The notes under the pieces: generated by a model
The model's database searches: none
What the model was told of the DNA's origin: nothing
The model's input: the letters and a program-made list of their open reading frames with translations, nothing else
Translations under genes and position numbers: made by a program
Part shown: one piece after another, positions 34,169 through 41,366 of the stretch
How the letters are laid out: each line of letters begins with the position of its first letter
Numbering within the stretch: the first letter of the stretch is position 1
From: an uncultured Bacteroidota bacterium
GTDB taxonomy: Bacteria > Bacteroidota > Bacteroidia > Flavobacteriales > Flavobacteriaceae
Length of the DNA: 50,712 nucleotides
Direction of reading: 5' to 3'
Assembly: GCA_913041125.1 (NCBI GenBank)
Contig: CAJWHM010000013.1
Coordinates: 1 to 50,712, forward strand

Positions 34169-34864
34169 TTATTCCTTTAAGAGTTTTTCAATATCATCTA
34201 TAAGCAAGTCTACTTCTTGAATTTCTACATCTTCCTCGTCGACACCCATATAATAAACAATAGGATTACCAAATTGATCTGAGCGACAACGAATGAAACC
34301 ATTTTTATCAATCAAAGCAAAATAACCTTGATGCTCAAATCCTCCAGCAACTCTTGGATTTACTGACGCAAATATATTAAAACCTTCATTTGCTAAATTA
34401 TAAATCTTATCTTTTTCACCTGTAAGAAAATGCCAATTCTGAGAAAAAACATCATAAGTCTCTGCGTATGCTTTTAAAACTGATGGAGTGTCTTTTATAG
34501 GATCAATACTGAATGAAGCTATACCAAAGTCTTGACGCTTTCCAAAACGATTTTCTATACGTTTCATGTTTTTATTCATTATGGGACAAATACTGGGACA
34601 TGATGTAAAGAAAAACTCAGCTACATAAACCTTTTTATTGAAGTCTTCATTAGAAATTATGATACTATCTTGATTAAGAAAAGCAAATTCAGGTACCTTT
34701 TTAGCCTCACCATTTAAAAAAACATATTGCAATGGAATTGAAGATTGAGAACGATTGCTTTCAACAATCTTACTATTAGTTATCCTTGAAACTATCTTAG
34801 GAATAAAAATGAATCCAAAAATTATAATAACGAGGATTAGTCCAATATACTTTGTATTTCTCAT
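34169..34864 (-). CDS. SCO1/SenC family copper chaperone
   Basis: Membrane-anchored thioredoxin-fold protein that inserts copper into the CuA centre of cytochrome c oxidase subunit II. Residues about 7-23 form the membrane anchor. The copper site is complete: Cys89 and Cys93 in TSCPSICP and His178 in GGFEHQG. Length 231 residues. It follows the Cys-less partner gene with no gap and precedes DUF420 by 4 nt, which fixes it in an oxidase-maturation operon. Confidence 0.94.
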   Translation of the reverse strand: MRNTKYIGLILVIIIFGFIFIPKIVSRITNSKIVESNRSQSSIPLQYVFLNGEAKKVPEFAFLNQDSIIISNEDFNKKVYVAEFFFTSCPSICPIMNKNMKRIENRFGKRQDFGIASFSIDPIKDTPSVLKAYAETYDVFSQNWHFLTGEKDKIYNLANEGFNIFASVNPRVAGGFEHQGYFALIDKNGFIRCRSDQFGNPIVYYMGVDEEDVEIQEVDLLIDDIEKLLKE

Positions 34865-35524
34865 CTACTTTTCCCTTTCATTATTATAAATTTTTAAAGC
34901 CAAACGATATTCAGCTAAAATAACTTTTACATCATCAATCATTTTTTTATTAATCTGTGCTACAGATCTAGCATCGTATCCATACAGAGTTACAACATCT
35001 TCATCATCATTTCTACCTCTGAGACTTCGATTTTTATCAATAATAAACACATAAGGTGTACTTCCATCTTCATCTAAATCGATGGAAATGTTTAACGATA
35101 AAAAATGTGATTTGATTTCTTTCTTTTCTACGTATACAAAATTCCACCTAGATAGATCAGTTCCAACTCCTTGTCTCAAAGAGGTTTTTAATTCTTCAAC
35201 TTCTTTTTTTTTATCAGAGTCTACTAAAAAAACAAATTGAAAATCATCGAATTGATAAAACCTTTTATAAATTTTCTCATTTAAATTCAGAGCCTCTGCT
35301 TTTTTATTTTGTAAACTTCCTCCCCAGTACCCAAGTATTGAAATATGGCCATTAAGTTGTGTTGAATTACCAATACTTTTTTCAGGAAGTTCCATTATTT
35401 TCTTAGAAAGAATAGGGAGTTTGGCAAAATTATTTTTGCCTGAAGCAAAGAAAAGATAAACCAATAAGGGAAAAACAAATAAAATCCCTAAAACAATTTT
35501 TTTATAAACTTCCTCCTTTTTCAT
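34865..35524 (-). CDS. Membrane-anchored protein of the oxidase cluster, Cys-less thioredoxin-like (tentative)
   Basis: A 219-residue protein with an N-terminal anchor (about 10-27) and a soluble domain showing ISILGYWGGS, then FQFVFLVDS, and later STPYVFIIDKNRSLRG. This order of strands resembles the Sco/thioredoxin fold, but there is no cysteine, so it cannot bind copper the way Sco does. It directly precedes sco (adjacent codons). I recall homologues in the same place in other Flavobacteriaceae. A non-catalytic Sco partner is a reasonable guess, not shown. TAnnTTTG matches at 35571-35578 and 35580-35587 could serve as its promoter. Confidence 0.7.
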   Translation of the reverse strand: MKKEEVYKKIVLGILFVFPLLVYLFFASGKNNFAKLPILSKKIMELPEKSIGNSTQLNGHISILGYWGGSLQNKKAEALNLNEKIYKRFYQFDDFQFVFLVDSDKKKEVEELKTSLRQGVGTDLSRWNFVYVEKKEIKSHFLSLNISIDLDEDGSTPYVFIIDKNRSLRGRNDDEDVVTLYGYDARSVAQINKKMIDDVKVILAEYRLALKIYNNEREK

Positions 35525-35570
35525 TTGACCCTAATTAAAGATCTATATTTATATTTTTCATAAACAAATG

Positions 35571-35587
35571 CAAATTTACCAAAACTA
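35571..35587 (-). promoter_or_regulatory. Two overlapping-region TAnnTTTG matches before the Sco unit
   Basis: TAAATTTG (35571-35578) and TAGTTTTG (35580-35587) on the minus strand both fit the -10 consensus and lie 46 to 55 nt before the ATG at 35524, in the 114-nt gap after the aldose epimerase gene. They would let the sco-DUF420 unit be transcribed independently of galM. Confidence 0.4.
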
Positions 35588-35638
35588 TTTTACTAGTACT
35601 TTTAAATATTTTATGTCACTAAAATAGAATTGGTGTAT

Positions 35639-36775
35639 TTACTTTACAGATAATCTAAATTTAGTTTTTGAAAAATAAATTTCTCCCGGTTTGAGTTTAA
35701 CACTTGGGAAATTGAGTTGATTTGGAGAATCTGGGTAATGTTGGGTTTCTAAACAAAAGCCTGTTCTTTTTTTATAAAATCCTTTTGTTTTGGTAGGAAG
35801 TGTTCCATCTAAAAAATTACCTGAATAAAACTGTATCCCTGGTTCTGTAGAAAAAATTTCTAGAAATCTTCCCGATTTTTCTTCATATGCGGATGCAACA
35901 AATCTGAAGTTTTTTTCATTTGAATTCACAACCCAACAATGATCATATCCAATTCCATTTTTTAACTGTTGGTTTTTTTCTTTTATATCATGCCCTATTT
36001 TTTTTGGTATCCTAAAATCAAAAGGGGTTGTATTTACTTTTCTTATTTCTCCAGTAGGAATTAGATTAGAATCTACTGGAAGAAAATTATCTGCATTAAT
36101 AACCAATTCATGTCCCAATATATCTTTTTGGAAACTTCCAGAAAGATTAAAATATGAATGTTGTGTCAAATTTATTATGGTAGTTTTATCTGTCTCAGCA
36201 AAATATTCAACTATTAATTCATCATTATTGTTTAATGTATAGATAACTTTTACTTTGAGGTTACCAGGATAGCCTTCTTCTCCGTCTTCGCTAAGATAAC
36301 TTAATTCCAGTGATGAGGTTGAGTCTGTTAATATTTCTCTAGCTTGCCATACAACTTTATCAAAACCTTTAACCCCTCCATGTAAGTGATTTGGGTTATT
36401 ATTGGTTTCAAGATTATATTCCTTACCCTCTAACGAGAATTTGCCTTTTGCAATACGATTCCCGTATCGTCCAATTATTGCCCCAAAATAAGGACTATTA
36501 TTTTCATATTCTTTTAAAGTATTATAGCCTAAAACTATATCCTCAAAATGATTATTTCTATTTTTTGCTCTCCAAGAAGTGATGATCCCACCATATGAAA
36601 TAATATTTATGATCATTCCTTTTTTATTTTTCATTTCGAATTGAAAAACGTCTTGACCATCCTTAGTTTTACCAAAAAATTCTTTGTTAATAGATGCCAA
36701 CTCTAAAGTATAGTTTTTAATATTTTTTTTGCAAGAGAAATTTATTACGAAGATAAATAGTAAGATTCTGGTCAA
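35639..36775 (-). CDS. galM: Aldose 1-epimerase (mutarotase), predicted lipoprotein
   Basis: Interconverts alpha and beta anomers of hexoses. The protein has 378 residues. Signatures are GRYGNRI (102-108), NNPNHLHGG (126-134, His132), LTQHSYFNLSG (203-213, catalytic-type His206) and ETQHYPDSPN (343-352, catalytic base Glu343). The N-terminus MTRILLFIFVINFSC is a short lipoprotein signal with Cys15, so this copy likely works outside the inner membrane on imported or surface sugars. The start is TTG at 36775; the next in-frame ATG is at residue 48 and would remove the signal. It sits between oxidase subunit IV (33 nt upstream) and the Sco unit, where I would expect no sugar gene. Confidence 0.9.
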   Translation of the reverse strand: MTRILLFIFVINFSCKKNIKNYTLELASINKEFFGKTKDGQDVFQFEMKNKKGMIINIISYGGIITSWRAKNRNNHFEDIVLGYNTLKEYENNSPYFGAIIGRYGNRIAKGKFSLEGKEYNLETNNNPNHLHGGVKGFDKVVWQAREILTDSTSSLELSYLSEDGEEGYPGNLKVKVIYTLNNNDELIVEYFAETDKTTIINLTQHSYFNLSGSFQKDILGHELVINADNFLPVDSNLIPTGEIRKVNTTPFDFRIPKKIGHDIKEKNQQLKNGIGYDHCWVVNSNEKNFRFVASAYEEKSGRFLEIFSTEPGIQFYSGNFLDGTLPTKTKGFYKKRTGFCLETQHYPDSPNQLNFPSVKLKPGEIYFSKTKFRLSVK

Positions 36776-36808
36776 TTTAACAATATTAAAAATATAGAAT
36801 AAATAGAG

Positions 36809-37192
36809 TTAAAAATTCCAAGAAACAAAACCTTGTTCCATAACGTCAAAAATATAATCAGCCTCTAAAAGGAGAATGAAAGCTAAATAAGGAATTAAGA
36901 TAATAAGAGGCAATACTATAGAGTTTTTTAATCCTGTTTTTTCATCACGAATGTGCATGAAATCCCAAGCGATATAATATGCCTTAATAATAGTCATGAT
37001 AATAAATATCCAATTTAAAAGCTTCATTCTTAAAAAACTTACCATTAGAATTTGAGGTTTTAAAATTCCTAATGCTACTTCAATAGTAGTGACTATTGAC
37101 AGAAATATCAAGACACCCCATATTTTTTGCTGATTTGATTTAAATTTTAAAAGACCTCTGAAAATTGCTAATTTATGCTCGCCTGCTTCCAT
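36809..37192 (-). CDS. Cytochrome c oxidase subunit IV-like protein
   Basis: A 127-residue membrane protein of the COX4/CtaF-like family, with a soluble N-terminus (about 1-22) and hydrophobic segments at about 24-42, 49-75 and 88-110. The motif IKAYYIAWDFMHIRDE is typical of small bacterial oxidase subunit IV proteins. It lies 19 nt after the large subunit III gene. Subunits I and II are not in this window and are probably encoded elsewhere, as is common in flavobacteria. Confidence 0.86.
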   Translation of the reverse strand: MEAGEHKLAIFRGLLKFKSNQQKIWGVLIFLSIVTTIEVALGILKPQILMVSFLRMKLLNWIFIIMTIIKAYYIAWDFMHIRDEKTGLKNSIVLPLIILIPYLAFILLLEADYIFDVMEQGFVSWNF

Positions 37193-37211
37193 ATTATAAT
37201 GAATTTGAATT

Positions 37212-38192
37212 TTAAACTAAATAGAAAAATGTGAATACAAATACCCAAACTAAATCAACAAAATGCCAATATAATCCAACTTTCTCAACCATCTCATAAT
37301 GACCTCTCTTTTCATAGGTTCCCAAAATGACATTAAAAAATATAATAATGTTTATAACTACACCAGAAAATACATGGAATCCATGAAAACCAGTAATAAA
37401 GAAAAAGAAATCTGCAAAAAGTCTATTACCATACTCATTATGAATCAAATTGGCTCCCTCTACAACATTAATAGCATCTTCGATCTTTATAAGAGAGTTT
37501 TCTCTGGATAAAACAGTTTTTCTTCCTTCACTAGTGAGTTGTTCTGTTCTAATAACTAATTCAGGATTCGCAAAAAAACCTTTTTTAACCTCTGCGACCG
37601 AAACGTTTGGCAATGATTTTTCATTTTTAAACCAAATCCCGTTGTTTGATTCGTGAGTTTTACGCTCTGAAGCAATTCCGATAGCAAAATCTTGAATTGA
37701 TTCACGTTTTCCTGTTTCAGAATTAACAAATTGAAGAATTTGGCCTCCTTTAGTTTCTAATGCACCATATTCACCTTTAATAAAATTTTTCCATTCCCAT
37801 GCTTGAGAACCAACAAAAATAGCACCTCCAATAATTGTTAACAACATGTAAAATGTAACCTTAGCTTTATTCATGTGATGACCAGCATCAACTGCTAGAA
37901 CCATAGTAACAGAGGAGAAAATTAATATAAAAGTCATCAAAGCTACATAATACATTGGTGCATCAATACCATGTAAAAAAGGGAAATGGGTAAATACCTC
38001 ATCAGCAATTGGCCAAGAGTTAATATTTTTAAATCTTGAAAAACCATATGAAACTAAAAAACCAGTAAATGTTAAGGCATCTGAGACAATAAAAAACCAC
38101 ATCATCATTTTGCCATAACTAGCGTTCAAAGGTTTATTACCTCCCCCCCAAACTTGACCATCTTCGACAGGTACGTTAGAAGTTACTTCCAT
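37212..38192 (-). CDS. Cytochrome c oxidase subunit III with large central insertion
   Basis: A 326-residue heme-copper oxidase subunit III. The N-terminal part (MMMWFFIVSDALTFTGFLVSYG, here at about 29-50) and the following helices match the family through GSQAWEWKNFI (about 128-138). The C-terminal helices resume with FFFFITGFHGFHVFSG and end WHFVDLVWVFVFTFFYLV. Between them (about 139-255) is a soluble insertion of roughly 115 residues containing LQFVNSETGKRES. I recall the insertion from other Flavobacteriaceae. It is 35 nt after the second, normal-length subunit III gene. Confidence 0.93.
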   Translation of the reverse strand: MEVTSNVPVEDGQVWGGGNKPLNASYGKMMMWFFIVSDALTFTGFLVSYGFSRFKNINSWPIADEVFTHFPFLHGIDAPMYYVALMTFILIFSSVTMVLAVDAGHHMNKAKVTFYMLLTIIGGAIFVGSQAWEWKNFIKGEYGALETKGGQILQFVNSETGKRESIQDFAIGIASERKTHESNNGIWFKNEKSLPNVSVAEVKKGFFANPELVIRTEQLTSEGRKTVLSRENSLIKIEDAINVVEGANLIHNEYGNRLFADFFFFITGFHGFHVFSGVVINIIIFFNVILGTYEKRGHYEMVEKVGLYWHFVDLVWVFVFTFFYLV

Positions 38193-38227
38193 AGTTAAAA
38201 ATTAAATCCTTGACAAATTTATTAATT

Positions 38228-38806
38228 TTAATTGTAGAATGAAACGAATAAAAATAAATATACCCACAGGATATCAAGAAAATGCCAAAAAGTTAAAGCT
38301 AACTCAAATCCAAGTGTTTCTCCATTAAAATAAGAACCGCTTATTGTTTTAAAAAATACAATTAACACAATGATAATTCCCGCAATAAGGTGAGCTAAGT
38401 GTAATAATACTAATACATATAGATAGGAGGTTGTAATTGAACTTTCAGGTCCAGTAAAGTAATAGCCACTTTCAATAATACCATTAAATCCTTGAAATTG
38501 AAAATAAACAAATCCGATAGCTAATCCTAAAGTCATGATCAGTAGCAATTGTGTATATTTATTTTTATTCTTTTTCAGCATTTTTAAAGCTAAATGAAAA
38601 GTAAAGCTGCTGGCTACAATTAAAAAAGTACTTATAGAAAATGAAAAGGGGAGTTCAATTTGCTGAATCCAGTCTGCTCTTGAACTACTTACCACGTAAG
38701 CACTAGTTAACCCTGCAAAAGTCATACTCATACTAATCATTCCGAACCATAACATCATTTTTTTTGCTCGGTTAGTTTTTATATTTAAAGGTTCGCTAGT
38801 ATTCAT
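38228..38806 (-). CDS. Cytochrome c oxidase subunit III (short form)
   Basis: A 192-residue subunit III family protein with about five membrane helices. Typical features are the start KKMMLWFGMISMSMTFAGLT, the middle FQGFNGIIESGYYFTGPESS, YVLVLLHLAHLIAGI and the C-terminal ALTFWHFLDILWVYLFLFV. Its start overlaps the ctaB stop by 4 nt (ATGA). Paired subunit III-like genes are common in flavobacterial caa3-type clusters. Confidence 0.93.
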   Translation of the reverse strand: MNTSEPLNIKTNRAKKMMLWFGMISMSMTFAGLTSAYVVSSSRADWIQQIELPFSFSISTFLIVASSFTFHLALKMLKKNKNKYTQLLLIMTLGLAIGFVYFQFQGFNGIIESGYYFTGPESSITTSYLYVLVLLHLAHLIAGIIIVLIVFFKTISGSYFNGETLGFELALTFWHFLDILWVYLFLFVSFYN

Positions 38807-39705
38807 TGAAACAATATTTTATCTGAAACATAAATAATTTGTACACATGTTATGTAAATTATACTAACTCTAAGTAACATTCTTGCAGCAAAATCAGATT
38901 TCAAAACCATCAAACGAAATGCATAATAAAGAAAAATAGCTCCAAATATAAAAACTAAAATTAATGCGTATTCGGAAATATATAATCTACCTGTATACTC
39001 AAAAGCTGGAATTATTGAAATTAAAATTGTCCAAAATGTATAGAAGACAATCTGAAAAGCTGTACTTTGATCTCTCTCACCTGAAGGCAACATTTTGAAT
39101 CCAGCTGATTTGTATTGATCATGCATTAACCATCCTATTGCCCAGAAGTGAGGAAATTGCCAAAAAAATTGCAACATAAAAAGTATTCCTGGTTCTATGC
39201 CAAACTCATTTGTTGCAGCTACCCAACCCAGCATGAAAGGAATCGCGCCAGGAAAAGCTCCAACAAATACTGAAAGTGGTGTTTTTTGTTTTAAAGGAGT
39301 ATATAAACAGGTATATATAAATGTCGAAACACTGGCAAAAAAAGCAGTTTTGATATTAATTAAATAAAGTGAAAAAATACCAATTAAAGTTAATATTACA
39401 CCGATAAGCATTGCTGTTTTTATTTGCATTCTCTCATCAGGTAATGGTCTCTTTTTAGTCCTTGACATTAGTTTATCCAAATCCTTTTCAAAAATTTGAT
39501 TAAATACATTTGAAGCACCTACCATAGAAAAACCACCGACTGTTAAAAGTAATAATATGATAACATCGATCAAATCTACAGCTAAAAAGTAACCTGCTAT
39601 TGAAGAAACTACTACAGATACAGAGAGCCTAACCTTTGTTAACTGAAAGAAATCAGTCAAAACTTGTTGATTTAATTGAAATTCAATGGTTTTATTATTC
39701 GGCAT
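38803..39705 (-). CDS. ctaB: Protoheme IX farnesyltransferase (heme O synthase)
   Basis: UbiA-family integral membrane enzyme that adds a farnesyl group to heme B to make heme O, the precursor of heme A for cytochrome oxidase. The protein has 300 residues and about eight membrane helices. The first prenyl-diphosphate motif is NVFNQIFEKDLDKLMSRT (66-83), and a second polar loop occurs at YKSAGFKMLPSGERDQS. It leads the oxidase gene run and has its own promoter-like box at 39727-39734 plus a purine-rich AGAGGAG just before the ATG. Also called cyoE. Confidence 0.94.
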   Translation of the reverse strand: MPNNKTIEFQLNQQVLTDFFQLTKVRLSVSVVVSSIAGYFLAVDLIDVIILLLLTVGGFSMVGASNVFNQIFEKDLDKLMSRTKKRPLPDERMQIKTAMLIGVILTLIGIFSLYLINIKTAFFASVSTFIYTCLYTPLKQKTPLSVFVGAFPGAIPFMLGWVAATNEFGIEPGILFMLQFFWQFPHFWAIGWLMHDQYKSAGFKMLPSGERDQSTAFQIVFYTFWTILISIIPAFEYTGRLYISEYALILVFIFGAIFLYYAFRLMVLKSDFAARMLLRVSIIYITCVQIIYVSDKILFQ

Positions 39706-39726
39706 TACTCCTCTGCATTAAGCAAA

Positions 39727-39734
39727 CAAAGATA
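39727..39734 (-). promoter_or_regulatory. -10 element (TAnnTTTG) of the ctaB-cox operon
   Basis: TATCTTTG on the minus strand ends 21 nt before the ctaB ATG at 39705 and lies just after the tonB terminator in transcription order. Confidence 0.55.
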
Positions 39735-39782
39735 ATAGAGATAAACCATTATGCAATCAATTTTTAATATGTAATTAATAAT

Positions 39783-39810
39783 AAAAAAACCCAACTTTTT
39801 AAGTTAGGTT
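39783..39810 (-). terminator. Rho-independent terminator after tonB
   Basis: Read on the minus strand, AACCTAACTT-AAA-AAGTTGGGTT forms a 10-bp stem with one G-U pair and a 3-nt loop, followed by a run of seven T. It begins 10 nt after the tonB stop and separates tonB from ctaB. Confidence 0.85.
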
Positions 39811-39820
39811 TTGTTTGATA

Positions 39821-40525
39821 TTATTGTAATCTAAATGTTATGGGTATACTGAAAGGAACTCGAACGGGACGACCTCTTTGCTTCCCTGGAGTCATTTTGG
39901 GTAGTTTAGAGATAATTCTTTGAGCTTCACCTTCTAGATTTTTGTCTGGCCCTCGCATACGAATGTTTGTTATGCTACCATCTTTTGAGATTATGAAATT
40001 TACATAAACTCTTCCTTGGATACCCATTTCCTGCGCAATTTCTGGATAGCGAAAATTTTTGCGGATATGTTTATTCATTTTTTCCTGAAAACAATTTCTT
40101 CTTTCTGATTTTTTTACGCGTTCACAGCCAGGGAAAATAGGAACATCTTCTATTACGGCAAAGGGCACGTCTATGTCAACTTCTTCTTCCTCTACCTCAA
40201 CTATTTCAACTATTTCTTCTTCATCTGTTTCTGTGGATTCAATAACTGTCTCCTCTACTTCTTCTTCATCCTCAACAATTTCAATCACTTCTGGAGCTGG
40301 AGGAGGCGGAGGAGGTGGTGGTGGTGGTGTCTTAATTTGTTCGGTAATGGGTATTTCCTCATCATCATCATCTTCGACATTGAGCGCCTCATAACCATAA
40401 GTTTTTTTGTATGTTTTCCACTCGATGGCTTGCCATGAAACTAACAAAATAAAAGAAAGGCCTATAACAAAATATAAGCTGCTGTTTTTTGTTAAATCAA
40501 CTTTTTCATTTTTTTTTGGCTGCAT
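39821..40525 (-). CDS. tonB: Energy transducer TonB
   Basis: Couples the inner-membrane proton motive force to TonB-dependent outer-membrane receptors. The protein has 234 residues: one N-terminal membrane anchor (about 16-34), an acidic stretch (51-57), a run of ten prolines (67-76), a Glu/Val-rich periplasmic spacer (about 79-120) and a C-terminal TonB domain (about 150-234) with YPEIAQEMGIQGRVYVNFII and VPFSIPITFRL. Two cysteines (134 and 145) sit in the FPGCE...RNCF segment common to Bacteroidota TonB. It lies 40 nt after the VanZ gene and ends in a strong terminator. Confidence 0.94.
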   Translation of the reverse strand: MQPKKNEKVDLTKNSSLYFVIGLSFILLVSWQAIEWKTYKKTYGYEALNVEDDDDEEIPITEQIKTPPPPPPPPPPAPEVIEIVEDEEEVEETVIESTETDEEEIVEIVEVEEEEVDIDVPFAVIEDVPIFPGCERVKKSERRNCFQEKMNKHIRKNFRYPEIAQEMGIQGRVYVNFIISKDGSITNIRMRGPDKNLEGEAQRIISKLPKMTPGKQRGRPVRVPFSIPITFRLQ

Positions 40526-40565
40526 TTTTAATTTGTTTAGATGGCTAAACTAACAAAAATTACAA

Positions 40566-40967
40566 TTAAAACAACTTATTGGTTGTTTTAATCGAAAATA
40601 ATTTGTTTAAAAAAACACCCCCAATTGTACCAAAAATATTTGCTATCAAATCCTGAAAATCAAAAAAACGTCTAAAAAATGGTATGATTTGTAGAATTTC
40701 AAGTAAAATGCCTACAATTATTGATAATAAAAGGGCGTATAACCTGCCATTTTGAATATCAAGAAATGCATAAAAATAAATTGAACTAAGCCCAAAATAG
40801 CAAATAAAGTGAAGAAGAAGATCACCTCTAATAATTAAAAAATACCAATTCTTAGAATTAGGATTTGGTGATTTTAAAGAAAAATATATTACTATTAAAG
40901 TAGCTAAAACAGATAAAAACTTAAAAAGTCTGTCGTTAAGTAACAAGAGCCTTATACGCTTCTGCAT
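40566..40967 (-). CDS. VanZ family membrane protein
   Basis: A 133-residue membrane protein with hydrophobic segments at about 15-29, 40-68, 75-94 and 107-125. The GILLEILQIIPFFRRFFDFQDLIAN region is typical of VanZ-like proteins (E-xxQ...DxxDhhhN). Function unknown; resistance to glycopeptides should not be assumed. The ATG at 40967 lies inside the end of gcvH (32-nt overlap). No better ATG is present, so the start is tentative. It is followed after 40 nt by tonB. Confidence 0.83.
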   Translation of the reverse strand: MQKRIRLLLLNDRLFKFLSVLATLIVIYFSLKSPNPNSKNWYFLIIRGDLLLHFICYFGLSSIYFYAFLDIQNGRLYALLLSIIVGILLEILQIIPFFRRFFDFQDLIANIFGTIGGVFLNKLFSIKTTNKLF

Positions 40968-41313
40968 CTAAAAGATCTTCTGATTCAATTGGTTTATTAC
41001 ATTTTACTTTTACCATCCAACCCGATCCATAAGGATCTTCATTTACAATTTCAGGATTATCTTCAAGTGCCTCGTTAATCTCAATAACTTCTCCTGAAAC
41101 AGGCATAAATAAGTCCGAAACTGTTTTTACGGCCTCCACAGAACCAAAAACATCTTCAGCACTTAGATTATCATTTAAAGTTTCTATTTCCACGTATACA
41201 ATATCTCCTAGTTCGCCTTGAGCAAAATCAGTAATTCCGATAGTTGCCACATCGTCTTCGAATTTGATCCATTCGTGGTCTTTGGTATATTTTAAATCTG
41301 TAGGAATATTCAT
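40936..41313 (-). CDS. gcvH: Glycine cleavage system H protein
   Basis: Lipoyl-carrier protein that shuttles the aminomethyl group between P, T and L proteins of the glycine cleavage system. The protein has 125 residues, with YTKDHEWIKFE (9-19) and GITDFAQGELGDIVYVE (26-42). The lipoylated Lys63 is in GSVEAVKTVSDL and GSGWMVKVK is in the C-terminal part. It has its own promoter-like box and is probably co-transcribed with the VanZ gene and tonB. The P, T and L genes are not in the window. Confidence 0.96.
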   Translation of the reverse strand: MNIPTDLKYTKDHEWIKFEDDVATIGITDFAQGELGDIVYVEIETLNDNLSAEDVFGSVEAVKTVSDLFMPVSGEVIEINEALEDNPEIVNEDPYGSGWMVKVKCNKPIESEDLLDAEAYKALVT

Positions 41314-41331
41314 TTTTTTATATTTCTAAAA

Positions 41332-41339
41332 CAAATGTA
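41332..41339 (-). promoter_or_regulatory. -10 element (TAnnTTTG) of gcvH
   Basis: TACATTTG on the minus strand ends 18 nt before the gcvH ATG at 41313, in the 53-nt gap after sprA, so gcvH need not depend on read-through from sprA. Confidence 0.55.
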
Positions 41340-41366
41340 AAAGAATTCCTTTATCAAAAAAGATTT

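Noticed and set aside
40173-40394. Plus-strand frame rich in Ser and Gly
   Set aside because: It is the antisense of the Glu/Val-rich and polyproline spacer of tonB; the low complexity is inherited from that gene.
40566-40967. VanZ gene as a vancomycin/teicoplanin resistance determinant
   Set aside because: VanZ-like proteins are widespread with unknown roles, there are no vanH/A/X genes nearby, and Gram-negative outer membranes exclude glycopeptides.
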